Origin: Fidelibacterota bacterium
Lineage (GTDB): Bacteria; Pseudomonadota; Alphaproteobacteria; Rhodospirillales; Rhodospirillaceae
Direction of reading: 5' to 3'
NCBI GenBank assembly: GCA_947476625.1
Contig: CANJRA010000019.1
Location: 1 to 48,469 of the forward strand
Length of the DNA: 48,469 nt
Both the position numbers and the translations under genes were made by a program. Each line of letters opens with the position of its first letter. The first letter of the stretch is position 1. This document shows positions 9,408 to 17,598 of the stretch, one piece after another. The notes below the pieces were generated by a model. That model was given only the letters and a program-made list of their open reading frames with translations. It was not told the DNA's origin and searched no databases.

Positions 9408-10538
9408 CTACTCGGCCGCGCTGGATTGAAGCGCTGCAGCTTTGGCAGCTTCCATTTCCGCAGCCTTTTTCTCGACCAGCTTCACGATGTGATCGATTCT
9501 CGAATTATCGTCGATATTATGGTCGGCCAGACCGCCGACATAAATCTTATGGCTACCGCTGCCGCCGCCGGTCAGGCCGACGTCGGTCTCACGGGCTTCG
9601 CCGGGACCATTCACGACACAGCCGATAATCGACAGCGACACCGGTTGCGCGATATGCGCGAGGCGCTGCTCGAGGATTTCGACGGTCTTAATAACATTGA
9701 AGCCCTGACGCGCACACGACGGGCACGACACGATGCGCACGCCGCGATGGCGCAGATCAAGCGACTTCAGAATATCGAAGCCGACTTTGACTTCTTCCAC
9801 AGGCTCGGCCGACAGCGACACACGAATGGTATCGCCGATCCCGGCCCACAGCAGTGAGCCGATGCCGATAGCTGACTTCACCGTACCGGCGCGCAAACCG
9901 CCCGCTTCGGTAATGCCGAGGTGCAGCGGATAATCGCAAACGTCGGCCAGTTGCTGATAAGCCGCAACCGCCAGGAACACGTCCGATGCCTTCACACTGA
10001 TCTTGAATTCGCGGAAGTCATTGTCTTCGAGAATTTTGGCGTGCTCCTGCGCGCTTTCGACCAGCGCATCCGGGCACGGCTCACCGTACTTCTCGAGCAA
10101 ATGCTTTTCCAAGCTGCCGGCGTTCACGCCGATGCGCATGGAGCAGTTGTAGTCTTTCGCGGCCTGGACCACGTCCTTGACGCGCTGGGCGTTGCCGATA
10201 TTGCCCGGATTGATACGAAGGCACGCCGCGCCCGCCTGGGCAGCCTCAATGGCGCGCTTATAATGAAAGTGAATGTCCGCGACGATCGGCACATTCACCT
10301 GACGGACGATGTGCTTCAGGGCGGCGGTGGACTCTGCGTCGGGGCACGAGACCCGGATGATGTCGACACCGGCGGCTTCCGAAATCTTGATCTGCTCAAC
10401 CGTCCCCGCCACGTCGGTGGTCAGAGTGTTGGTCATGGTCTGCACGGCAATCGGCGCACCGCCGCCAATCGGCACGTTGCCGACATGGATTTGGCGCGAC
10501 TTGCGGCGCTGGATATCACGGTAAGGACGAAGGCTCAT
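9408..10538 (-). CDS. ispG: 4-hydroxy-3-methylbut-2-en-1-yl diphosphate synthase IspG (GcpE)
   Basis: 376-residue iron-sulfur enzyme of the MEP isoprenoid pathway, converting MEcPP to HMBPP. The N-terminal TIM barrel contains [17 protein letters not shown], and the C-terminal Fe-S domain has the cysteines in [11 protein letters not shown] and [11 protein letters not shown]. The start [17 protein letters not shown] at 10538 is preferred over the in-frame start at 10607 because AGAGAG precedes it and known IspG proteins begin at this point. In related genomes rodZ usually lies immediately upstream on the same strand; here an accessory island separates them. Confidence 0.95.
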   Translation of the reverse strand: MSLRPYRDIQRRKSRQIHVGNVPIGGGAPIAVQTMTNTLTTDVAGTVEQIKISEAAGVDIIRVSCPDAESTAALKHIVRQVNVPIVADIHFHYKRAIEAAQAGAACLRINPGNIGNAQRVKDVVQAAKDYNCSMRIGVNAGSLEKHLLEKYGEPCPDALVESAQEHAKILEDNDFREFKISVKASDVFLAVAAYQQLADVCDYPLHLGITEAGGLRAGTVKSAIGIGSLLWAGIGDTIRVSLSAEPVEEVKVGFDILKSLDLRHRGVRIVSCPSCARQGFNVIKTVEILEQRLAHIAQPVSLSIIGCVVNGPGEARETDVGLTGGGSGSHKIYVGGLADHNIDDNSRIDHIVKLVEKKAAEMEAAKAAALQSSAAE

Positions 10539-10858
10539 GGGAATCTCTCTATCGTATAAGGGCTTATACCCCAATTCTCCCCCAGGCCAAAGGCCACAGT
10601 AAGGCATTGAGAGAATTAAAGTTTAAAGGCACCCGCCCTTCGCGCGGGCCGCCCGCCCGCGATTTCTGTGACTAAGCCGGTCCAGCCCATCGCCCCACGC
10701 TTGACGCGAACCGCCGAAAATCTAAACCGGTAAATATCTGCTCCCCATTCCACGCCGGCAGCAATTCCCCAAAACCACCGCCCGATCTTCCCGCCTCAAC
10801 CACCAAGGCGTTGCCGTCGCGCGGCCACCTTTCATCCACCCATCCAAAAGGACACCCC
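10539..10858. other. Divergent intergenic region (ispG / toxin-like gene)
   Basis: No gene is seen in these 320 bases. The region must hold the promoters of ispG (leftward) and of the toxin-like gene (rightward). A GC-rich hairpin CCCGC/GCGGG lies at 10632-10648 next to a run of GCCCGCCCGC. On the minus strand GGGGTATAAGCCC (about 10558-10570) contains a possible -10 (TATAAG) for ispG. The rightward gene has a clear ribosome binding site, AAAAGGA, 7 bp before its ATG. Confidence 0.4.
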
Positions 10859-11799
10859 ATGACAAACCGTTTTCGCAACTCAAGCCCCGAGGCTCTCACA
10901 CTCCGCCAAGCCATCGAAATCGAAAAGAAACGCGCCGCCGAATACCGGCGCCAAGTCGATCAGGCACGCCAACTGGCCCAGCAAGGCCGCGGCGAAGATA
11001 CCGAGATTGCCACGTCGCACGCGGCGAATTGGTCGTGCCGCGCGCACTCCAAAATCCCGAAGTACTCGCCGCCCTGCAACGCGCTGCTGCCGCTCACAAC
11101 ATTCCGCTCGAGATGCTCAGCATTGGCAACGCGATGAACCGGATCAATCCCAATACAGGCGCGCCGGAGTTTGATTTTGATTGGTGGAACCGCGCTAAAA
11201 GCTTTTTCGGCGGAACGCCAAGCCCTGGAGTGTCTCCACCTTTACCGACATCCGAATTACCCAGCGTCAGAGACGCCGTGAAAAACTATGACTTCGGTCT
11301 ACCGGGTGTCGACACGAGTGGCATGACGCCCGAAATGCGCCAGTTCACATCACCCTGGAAAACCATCGACAAGGATAAGCTCACGGGCATTCTTTATAAC
11401 GAAATGTCCTCATTTCGCGGCGATCCCCAAAAGCTCGAACAAGGCATGTGGGCGACGGCGAACACGATTATGAACCGGCAAGCTCAGGGCATTGAGGAAG
11501 ACTTTAAAAGGAAGTCACTCGCCGATCCCAATATTTCCGCCAGGGAAATGCAAGCCATTCAGGGAGGAAACCCTGAGGCAACGAGAATGCACGGGATGGC
11601 GTCACAGGTTGCGGACCTAATCACAAACGCACCAGACGCTTTTCCGTCGCAATGGCCCTACACGCAATACAATCATCGCGACACGCCAAGCACAGCCTAG
11701 CATAAAGACTGGCATACGCCAGTCATGGTACAGTACGGACCTTATGACAGCTATAAAGGTCAACAATGGCTCAATATTTATGGCCCACCGCGCAAATGA
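10859..11799 (+). pseudogene. Toxin-like protein copy A: shared N-terminal module + SleB-like cell-wall domain; frameshifted and with internal stop
   Basis: Start ATG 10859 with SD AAAAGGA. Residues 1-108 (after correcting one missing C at about 11010) match the module of the gene at 47035-47784 in 83 of 108 positions, ending in the motif INPNTGAPEF. After a Pro/Ser linker, the C-terminal part (LTGILYNEMSSF...MWATANTIMNRQ) resembles SleB/cell-wall hydrolase-type domains; this is a weak recognition. Two lesions are visible: the -1 frameshift at 11010/11011, and TAG at 11698-11700. Beyond the TAG the same frame continues with protein-like sequence (HKDWHTPVMVQYGPYDSY...) to TGA at 11797-11799, which overlaps the next gene's ATG in an ATGA. 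That supports the original gene ending at 11799. An inactive or remnant gene unless the sequence is wrong at both points. Confidence 0.75.
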
Positions 11800-12212
11800 A
11801 ATTGGCCACGGTCTTCGCGTCCCTACTAACATTGATGTTATGTCAGTGGCCCACCGTCTCTCATGCGCAGTGGGATATCGAGGCAATGCTTGCAACCAAA
11901 ACCGATTGGTTTGCGCATCAATGTTACGATCGAGACACCCCCAGCCATAAAGCTGTCACGTTTATGGCTGTTGGCAATAACAAGTTGTTTTATTTTTTGA
12001 TGTATAGAAATCGGCTGACCGGAGAGTACGAACCTTCAGCAATGTCCGATCTCGACCATAAAGACGGTCAATGGAAGGTCGCCGGCGAGCAAGGATCGGG
12101 CGGCGGCGAATTAGTTATGAAAGAAATGCGCCGCATTGATTTCAAGCTCATGACACCGCAACAATTCGCACAAATGATGAAAGCGGAACCAAAAGAAGTG
12201 TGCAAAGACTAA
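11796..12212 (+). CDS. Small secreted protein, candidate immunity partner of toxin-like copy A
   Basis: 138 residues from ATG 11796, which gives a clean signal peptide MKLATVFASLLTLMLCQW...SHA followed by the mature start QWDIEAML. An in-frame ATG at 11766 would bury this signal and overlap the toxin gene more deeply, so 11796 is preferred. Two cysteines in the mature part (HQC near the N-terminus, EVC near the C-terminus) could form a periplasmic disulfide. No known family is recognised. The 4-bp ATGA overlap with the end of the toxin-like frame implies translational coupling. An exported partner fits a toxin acting on the cell wall; the immunity role is inference from architecture. Confidence 0.7.
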   Translation: MKLATVFASLLTLMLCQWPTVSHAQWDIEAMLATKTDWFAHQCYDRDTPSHKAVTFMAVGNNKLFYFLMYRNRLTGEYEPSAMSDLDHKDGQWKVAGEQGSGGGELVMKEMRRIDFKLMTPQQFAQMMKAEPKEVCKD

Positions 12213-12228
12213 ATGAAAGCGGTGATCA

Positions 12229-12336
12229 ATGAGCTTAGGGGCCGAGTTAATATGCTTCTTCCTCATCGTGCAGATATGGCGTCAACGTCAAGACGTTGAA
12301 CGCGTATGGGGCTATCGTCGCTTTTTCCAACGATGA
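12229..12336 (+). CDS. Very small putative membrane protein (35 aa)
   Basis: ATG 12229 opens a 35-codon frame MSLGAELICFFLIVQIW... ending RRFFQR, with one hydrophobic segment (residues 3-17) and a basic tail. It starts 16 bp after the secreted protein gene and its TGA (12334-12336) overlaps an ATG at 12333 of the next frame. The only support is spacing, overlap and the hydrophobic segment; no family is recognised. It could also be a translated leader for the downstream membrane protein. Confidence 0.35.
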   Translation: MSLGAELICFFLIVQIWRQRQDVERVWGYRRFFQR

Positions 12337-12626
12337 TGTTTTGGGGAATTGCGGCGTTATACGTACTGTCTGGCTTAGTCACCACGCTCCTAGCATTTGG
12401 AGCGATACACGTCGGCATCGATACCGCCAGCACTACAATGCAGATTCTTGCGGCCCTGGGGATCGTCTCAATTATATTTGTCCGCATCGTCGCAGGGAAG
12501 TTGGCGAAACCAATCTTCGAAGCCCACGCGATCGCTCAAAGCGACCGCAACGTCTTCCACGGACTATGGATGGCGTTGTGGTTACTCGGATTCATGACGG
12601 GATCTTTACCGATATTTATTTGGTGA
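12333..12626 (+). CDS. Small integral membrane protein of unknown function
   Basis: 97 residues from ATG 12333 (MMFWGIAALYVLSG...), with three likely membrane segments: about 3-24, 34-54 and 76-95. An in-frame ATG at 12306 would add nine residues. The ATGA overlap with the preceding 35-codon frame favours 12333. No family is recognised. It is the last rightward gene of the accessory island and faces the leftward secreted protein gene 70 bp away. A role as a second immunity or accessory protein is possible but unsupported. Confidence 0.5.
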   Translation: MMFWGIAALYVLSGLVTTLLAFGAIHVGIDTASTTMQILAALGIVSIIFVRIVAGKLAKPIFEAHAIAQSDRNVFHGLWMALWLLGFMTGSLPIFIW

Positions 12627-12696
12627 GGATTTGGCGCACTCTTTGAAGCATCTTGCTCGACTATCCTTGCACCCATAGATATTCGAGACGCTGAAA

Positions 12697-13110
12697 CTAG
12701 GGCAAAGCGACAATATTTTTTGCATCGACCATGCAAACATGTCGCATCTCGCCCGGGACATCTTTCGTAATTGGACAGAGTGTGTAATCCGCAAAGACAG
12801 CATTGTCGCCATAATTCAAAGCTGCTTTTACTTCGGGTGTCATATAGGGAGCGCCGTTGTCCTCGGATTTTGTGTCATCCCAAATGCCATTAGGATCGAC
12901 AACGGCGAGCAACCGTTTCGTTCCGACTGGCCAGATTCTTAGCTGCCACCCTCCGTTGGCAATAATGAGTCTGCCGCGTATCGTAAGACACTGATCTACG
13001 ACTTTCGGACTTTCTTTGCATGCGCGTCCGAACTCTTTGCCGCTTGCAGCGCCAGCGTAAATTATCAGGCCACTCGACAAAATCGCGAGAAGGTTTTTGA
13101 GCAGAGACAT
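12697..13110 (-). CDS. Secreted small protein with R-I-WP-x-GT-KR-LL motif
   Basis: 137 residues from ATG 13110, giving the signal peptide MSLLKNLLAILSSGLIIYAGAASG. The frame extends upstream to 13308 but that part overlaps the rodZ 3' end and looks non-coding. The mature protein has four cysteines (RACK, QCLT, LCPI, VCMV) and the motif RGRLIIANGGWQLRIWPVGTKRLLAV, which I recall from a family of short exported proteins of unknown function in proteobacteria (nearby conserved parts: YADYTLCPIT and the C-terminal VCMVDAKN). Probably periplasmic with disulfides. It stands between the accessory island and rodZ on the minus strand. Confidence 0.65.
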   Translation of the reverse strand: MSLLKNLLAILSSGLIIYAGAASGKEFGRACKESPKVVDQCLTIRGRLIIANGGWQLRIWPVGTKRLLAVVDPNGIWDDTKSEDNGAPYMTPEVKAALNYGDNAVFADYTLCPITKDVPGEMRHVCMVDAKNIVALP

Positions 13111-13198
13111 TTGCGAAACTCGAAATGTGGCCCCGGTAACGAAGCCCATTCTACGTGATTCGAAATATGGAAATCTATGGCAGTAAGTATCTACCGCC

Positions 13199-14200
13199 TT
13201 ACTGCGCCCCGGACGGATTGGCCGTCGGGGTTTTTTGTTGCGGCGGTGTTGCCGGTGCCGCTGGTGCGCCCTTGAATTGCGCCGGGTCGAGCGGGACGCC
13301 TTTGGCAAACAAGCCGGCGTCCCCTTGCGGCATGACAGTGCCGTTTACCAGAATTTCGAGATCGGAGGGTTTAGCGGTGACCAGAGTCATTCCGCCGCCG
13401 CCTTCGGGTGCGCGCAGAACTTCGCCTTTTTTCAGCATCTGCGTGCGGTCGGTTTTGCCTTGCGATTTCAGCGTAATCCAAACGTCGGACTTAGCACGCA
13501 GTTCAACCACATCCGTCGAAACCGGCGGCGCGGGAACGGCTGCGATCTGTGTCGGCGGTGAAATAGCAGGCGCCACGACGCCCGCTTCCGGCTCACCGGG
13601 ACCGGCCTCGCCAGCAACCGACGGATCGCGCGGCGCAGCGGCGGCGATAGCTTCACTATCTTCCTCGGCGGATATGTCGGCTTGCGGCGCGGCACCTTCG
13701 GCCGGCGGCGGGGCAACTTCGGTCGTCAGGCGCTCAGGCACAGCCTGAACGACTTCGATGTTGCCGCGATCCGATCCGGCGATGGCGTACCAGGCGCCGT
13801 AAACGATCATGCCGAGAAGAATGGCAACCAGGATCAACGCACCGGACGGCACACCTGAGTCGGGCGGCGTCAGCGGGAATTCAAACACGGGGCGATTTTT
13901 CAGCCCGGAGGTTTCTTCTTTATAGCGGCGCACGATTTCGTCGCCGTCCAATCCCAGGTGATCGGCATATGCGCGCACGAAGCCAATCGCATAAGCCTGA
14001 CCTGGAAGGTCTTCGTAGCGGCCGTCTTCCATCGCGACGAGGTAGTTGTAACGAATATGAAGAATCTTCGCGATGTGCTGCAGGTCGCGACCCAGGCGCA
14101 TACGTGTCGCGCACAACAACGTACCGACCTCGGACGTCGCCGGACTTGCATCCGCCGCTTTCGCCGACATCTTGAGAGCGTCTTGATTAAGTCCTGACAT
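13199..14200 (-). CDS. rodZ: RodZ-like helix-turn-helix membrane protein (HTH_25, DUF4115)
   Basis: 333 residues. A cytoplasmic helix-turn-helix domain of RodZ type occupies about 24-95 (GTLLCATRMRLGRDLQHIAKILHIRYNYL split over the HTH, then FVRAYADHLGL). One membrane segment is at about 119-141, followed by a Pro/Ala-rich periplasmic linker and a C-terminal DUF4115 domain (ELRAKSDVWITLKSQG...ILKKGE-type repeats, about 235-320). RodZ links MreB filaments to the elongasome and so helps set rod shape; this role is from the family. The start ATG is preceded by AGGGGGG at 12 bp. It lies just downstream of ptsP and would normally be followed by ispG. Confidence 0.85.
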   Translation of the reverse strand: MSGLNQDALKMSAKAADASPATSEVGTLLCATRMRLGRDLQHIAKILHIRYNYLVAMEDGRYEDLPGQAYAIGFVRAYADHLGLDGDEIVRRYKEETSGLKNRPVFEFPLTPPDSGVPSGALILVAILLGMIVYGAWYAIAGSDRGNIEVVQAVPERLTTEVAPPPAEGAAPQADISAEEDSEAIAAAAPRDPSVAGEAGPGEPEAGVVAPAISPPTQIAAVPAPPVSTDVVELRAKSDVWITLKSQGKTDRTQMLKKGEVLRAPEGGGGMTLVTAKPSDLEILVNGTVMPQGDAGLFAKGVPLDPAQFKGAPAAPATPPQQKTPTANPSGAQ

Positions 14201-14261
14201 CGCGGGCCGCCCCCCCTAAGGAGGCGAAACTTAGTCGGATTAATCGCGGATTGAAAGGGGC

Positions 14262-16517
14262 TTAGCCGGCGACAATGCCGCGATCGAGCGCGAAAGAGCG
14301 TAATCTTTCGCGCAAAGACGAGGTGTCCGTGTTGATCAGATTTACCACAAAGGGTTCGATATCCGAGAGCTTGGCACTACGAATTGTGGCACGCACCGGC
14401 CCGATGGCGGATGAGGCCATGGAAAGACTGCGACAACCCAGGGCGATCAAGGCCAACGCGTCGAGGGGCTTGCCGGCCATTTCGCCGCATACCGACACTT
14501 CAATTCCGGCGGCGCGGCATTTGCCGACCACCATTTGAATCATGCGCAGCACTGCAGGCGACAAGGTGTCGTAGCGGTTCGCAAGGCGTGTGTTGCCCCG
14601 GTCCGACGCATACATAAATTGCATAAGGTCGTTGGTGCCGATGGAAACGAAATCGGCGCGTTTGCAAAGCGCGTCCATCTGCCACAGCAGCGACGGCACT
14701 TCGAGCATGGTGCCTACCTGGATGTTTTTCGGCGGGCGGCCGCCGTCACGGATGTGGCGTTCCATCTGCAAATTGAAAATACTGCGCGCTGCATCGAACT
14801 CAGAAACAGAAGCGATCATCGGGAACATGACGCGCAGCGTCTCGCCCTCGGTCGCCTTGATCATGGCGCGCAATTGCTGCTTCATCAGCGCCGGACGATC
14901 GAGCGTCAAACGGATCGAACGCCAACCCATGGCAGGATTGTCTTCAGGCCCCATGAAGGACGACGCCGCGATTTTGTCGCCGCCGACATCCAACGTGCGG
15001 AACGTCACAGGCTTGCCCTTGGCGCCGTCGATCACCTGCTTATAAATCGCGTACTGCGCTTTAACGTCGGGCAGCGTCGGCATCGCCAGAAACGGCATCT
15101 CGGTGCGATAGAGACCAATGCCATCGGCGTTGGTGTCGGCCAAGCCCTGCATGTCGAGCAGGAATCCGGCATTGATATGAAGCGAAACCTTCTCGCCGTC
15201 CTTGGTGACAGCGGGCTGATTCTTGATGGCAGCGTAAGTCGCTTTCTGCTTACTGCGCGCTTCCATCGCAGCGGTATAAAGTTCGATGATTTCTTCCGAG
15301 GGCCGCAGAATGACCTGCCCCGCGTTAGCATCGAGAACAATGAGATCAAGTGTATCGATACGCGTCAGCGCGCCCGACACCTGGGCAAGAACCGGAATAT
15401 CGAGCGCCTTCGCGACCACGGCCGCGTGCATGGTGGGCGAGCCCTCTTCCATGATCAGGCCTTTGAGCTTCTTCCGATCGTAGTCGAGCAGTTCCGTGGG
15501 GCCGATGGAGCGGCACACCAGGATCGCGTTGTCGGGCAGCTCGGAGCGCATGCCGCCGCCGGAAAGAATACTCAAAAGGCGATTGGCGAGGTCGTCCAAA
15601 TCCTGAAGGCGCTCGCGCAAAACCGGATCGCTGACTTGGCTCATGCGCACGCGCGTATCGTCGTGCACCTTTTGCACGGCGGCTTCTGCCGTCAAACCAG
15701 AGGAGATCACTTCCGAGATACGATTGATCCAGCCGCGATCGTCGGCGAACATGCGGTAGACTTCGAGAATGTCCCCGTAGGCCTCCAAATCACCGCCTTC
15801 GATCAGCGTGTTGAATTCCTCGCGTAGTGTCTTGAGGGCCGTATGCAAACGATACTGTTCCGTTACGGGATCATCGCTGACCAGTCGTCCGATGCGCACG
15901 TGCGGCTTGTGCATAACCGCAACACCGATGCCGACGCCGGGATGGAGGCTCGCGCCCGCCAAACGCACGTGGAGCAGCGCGTTGCCTTCCGACTGGAACA
16001 ATTCTTCGCGTTTGACGACCTGTGTCGCCGCCATCAGCTCGGCGATGACCATGGCGACGGTTTCGAGTGTCTCAACTTCCCAGTCGTTGAAAGGACGCTC
16101 GTCCCTGGTCTGCACGACCAAGACGCCGATCACGCGGCCCGCCTGGATCATCGGCACGCCCATCAGCGAGCGGAAGAAATCTTCGCCGGTTTCCGGGCGG
16201 TAGACGAACTGCGGATGCGACCACGCATCGGCCAGCGCGAGCGGCCTGGCGTGCGCGGCGATTTCACCGACGAGACCTTCACCTACGCGCAGGCGGGTTA
16301 AGTGAACGGCCTTTTGTGACAGACCGAAAGTAGCGAACAGTTCGAGCACTTCACCGGCGCGCATGACGTAGCAGGAACACACGTCAGCTCTTAAATCCTG
16401 CGCGATCAGCGCCACCACTTTATCGAGGCGCCCTTGGACAGCGCCAACCCCGGCCATCACGTCGCGCAGACGTGACAACATGCGCCGCAAATCTCCGGCG
16501 CTGAAGGTGCCGCTCAT
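14262..16517 (-). CDS. ptsP: Phosphoenolpyruvate-protein phosphotransferase PtsP (EI-Ntr) with GAF domain
   Basis: 751 residues: N-terminal GAF domain (about 15-160), PEP-utiliser N-terminal helical domain, swivelling phosphohistidine domain with the active-site H364 in GSPTMHAAVVAKAL, and C-terminal TIM-barrel PEP-binding domain with TFRTLDVGGDK, MFPMIAS and the catalytic Cys in VSVCGEMAGKP. It transfers phosphate from PEP to NPr in the nitrogen PTS, a regulatory not sugar-transporting cascade in the cytoplasm. H364 corresponds to H356 of E. coli PtsP. Its start overlaps the stop of the nitronate monooxygenase gene by 4 bp (ATGA, 16514-16517). Confidence 0.95.
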   Translation of the reverse strand: MSGTFSAGDLRRMLSRLRDVMAGVGAVQGRLDKVVALIAQDLRADVCSCYVMRAGEVLELFATFGLSQKAVHLTRLRVGEGLVGEIAAHARPLALADAWSHPQFVYRPETGEDFFRSLMGVPMIQAGRVIGVLVVQTRDERPFNDWEVETLETVAMVIAELMAATQVVKREELFQSEGNALLHVRLAGASLHPGVGIGVAVMHKPHVRIGRLVSDDPVTEQYRLHTALKTLREEFNTLIEGGDLEAYGDILEVYRMFADDRGWINRISEVISSGLTAEAAVQKVHDDTRVRMSQVSDPVLRERLQDLDDLANRLLSILSGGGMRSELPDNAILVCRSIGPTELLDYDRKKLKGLIMEEGSPTMHAAVVAKALDIPVLAQVSGALTRIDTLDLIVLDANAGQVILRPSEEIIELYTAAMEARSKQKATYAAIKNQPAVTKDGEKVSLHINAGFLLDMQGLADTNADGIGLYRTEMPFLAMPTLPDVKAQYAIYKQVIDGAKGKPVTFRTLDVGGDKIAASSFMGPEDNPAMGWRSIRLTLDRPALMKQQLRAMIKATEGETLRVMFPMIASVSEFDAARSIFNLQMERHIRDGGRPPKNIQVGTMLEVPSLLWQMDALCKRADFVSIGTNDLMQFMYASDRGNTRLANRYDTLSPAVLRMIQMVVGKCRAAGIEVSVCGEMAGKPLDALALIALGCRSLSMASSAIGPVRATIRSAKLSDIEPFVVNLINTDTSSLRERLRSFALDRGIVAG

Positions 16518-17578
16518 GCAGAACGCGCCGCGAGCGCGGCCCCAGCTTGTGCAACCAACTCGGCGATGATCGCGGTCACAGGCTCTTCGCGTTCGACCAT
16601 GCCGACGCTTTGGCCTGCCATCAGCGAGCCGTTCTCGACATCGCCGTCGACGACCGCGCGGCGCAAAGCGCCCGCCCAGAAATGTTCGATCTCAAGCTGC
16701 GCAGCCAGCTGCTCGACTTCGCCGCGGAGGAATTTCTCTAAAACTCGGCGCTGGGTTTCCATGAACGCCTCGGTGCCTTTGTTGTTCAGGGCGCGCACGG
16801 GGATCACGGGGAAGCGTTTGTCCAACTGCACGGTCGGCATGGCTTCGCGGGCTGCCGCACGGATGAAGGCCTGCTTGAATTTCGGATGGGCGATGCTTTC
16901 GCTCGCGCAAACGAAGCGCGTCCCCATCTGCACACCCGCCGCGCCCATGTCGAGGAACGAGATAATGGCTTCACCGCGTCCGATACCGCCCGCGACGAAA
17001 ATCGGCACATCGCGGATCACGGGCAGAATTTCCTGCGCCAGAACCGACGTCGAAACCGGCCCGATATGGCCACCGGCCTCGGAGCCTTCAATCACCAGCG
17101 CATCGGCGCCGTTCTTGATAAGACGCTTTGCCATAACCACCGCCGGGGCAAAGCATACGACTTTCGCGAAAGCCTTTGCACGCTTAATGGCTTCACCCGG
17201 CGGCACGCCGCCCGCGAACACGACATGCGAGGCATTGTTGGTCTGGCAGACATCCACCAATTCCATCAGCTGCGGATGCATCGTGATGAGGTTAACGCCG
17301 AACGGTTTGGCCGTGAGTTTGCGTGTGGCTTTGAGTTCGGCATCCAGCAAGGCGGGCGTCATGGCGCCGCAGGCAATCACGCCGAAGCCGCCGGCATTGG
17401 AAATCGCAGCGACTAAGTTTCGCTCCGAAACCCACGTCATCGCCCCAGCCAGGATCGCGACCGGACAGCCCAGAAACTCCGCGCCGCGTTTCCACATGGC
17501 GGCCAGACGCGGCGGCACCACCAGCGCCGGAAGCGGCGCCGTCTGCAGAGGGGTCTCGGTGGCGGCCGCTTCAGACAT
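16514..17578 (-). CDS. Nitronate monooxygenase / 2-nitropropane dioxygenase-like flavoprotein
   Basis: 354-residue FMN-dependent TIM-barrel protein of the NPD/FabK-like family. Visible family features are PVAILAGAMTWVSERNLVAAISNAGGFG at the N-terminus (split over the first strand and loop), the glycine-rich EGSEAGGHIG, VFVAGGIG-type FAVAGGIG (here IFVAGGIGRGE), and MGAAGVQMGTRF. Members oxidise nitronates or act as enoyl reductases; the exact substrate cannot be told. It sits between lysC and ptsP, as in several alphaproteobacteria, and overlaps ptsP by 4 bp, so lysC, this gene, ptsP and rodZ may form one transcription unit. Confidence 0.88.
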   Translation of the reverse strand: MSEAAATETPLQTAPLPALVVPPRLAAMWKRGAEFLGCPVAILAGAMTWVSERNLVAAISNAGGFGVIACGAMTPALLDAELKATRKLTAKPFGVNLITMHPQLMELVDVCQTNNASHVVFAGGVPPGEAIKRAKAFAKVVCFAPAVVMAKRLIKNGADALVIEGSEAGGHIGPVSTSVLAQEILPVIRDVPIFVAGGIGRGEAIISFLDMGAAGVQMGTRFVCASESIAHPKFKQAFIRAAAREAMPTVQLDKRFPVIPVRALNNKGTEAFMETQRRVLEKFLRGEVEQLAAQLEIEHFWAGALRRAVVDGDVENGSLMAGQSVGMVEREEPVTAIIAELVAQAGAALAARSA

Positions 17579-17598
17579 TCCGTGAGATCTCCGAGGGA

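Noticed and set aside
13123-13142. Sequence near 13123 (AAATGTGGCCCCGGTAACG) partly like the 19-bp direct repeat
   Set aside because: Only about 14 of 19 positions agree by eye; not better than expected for GC-rich DNA, so not counted as a third att-like copy.
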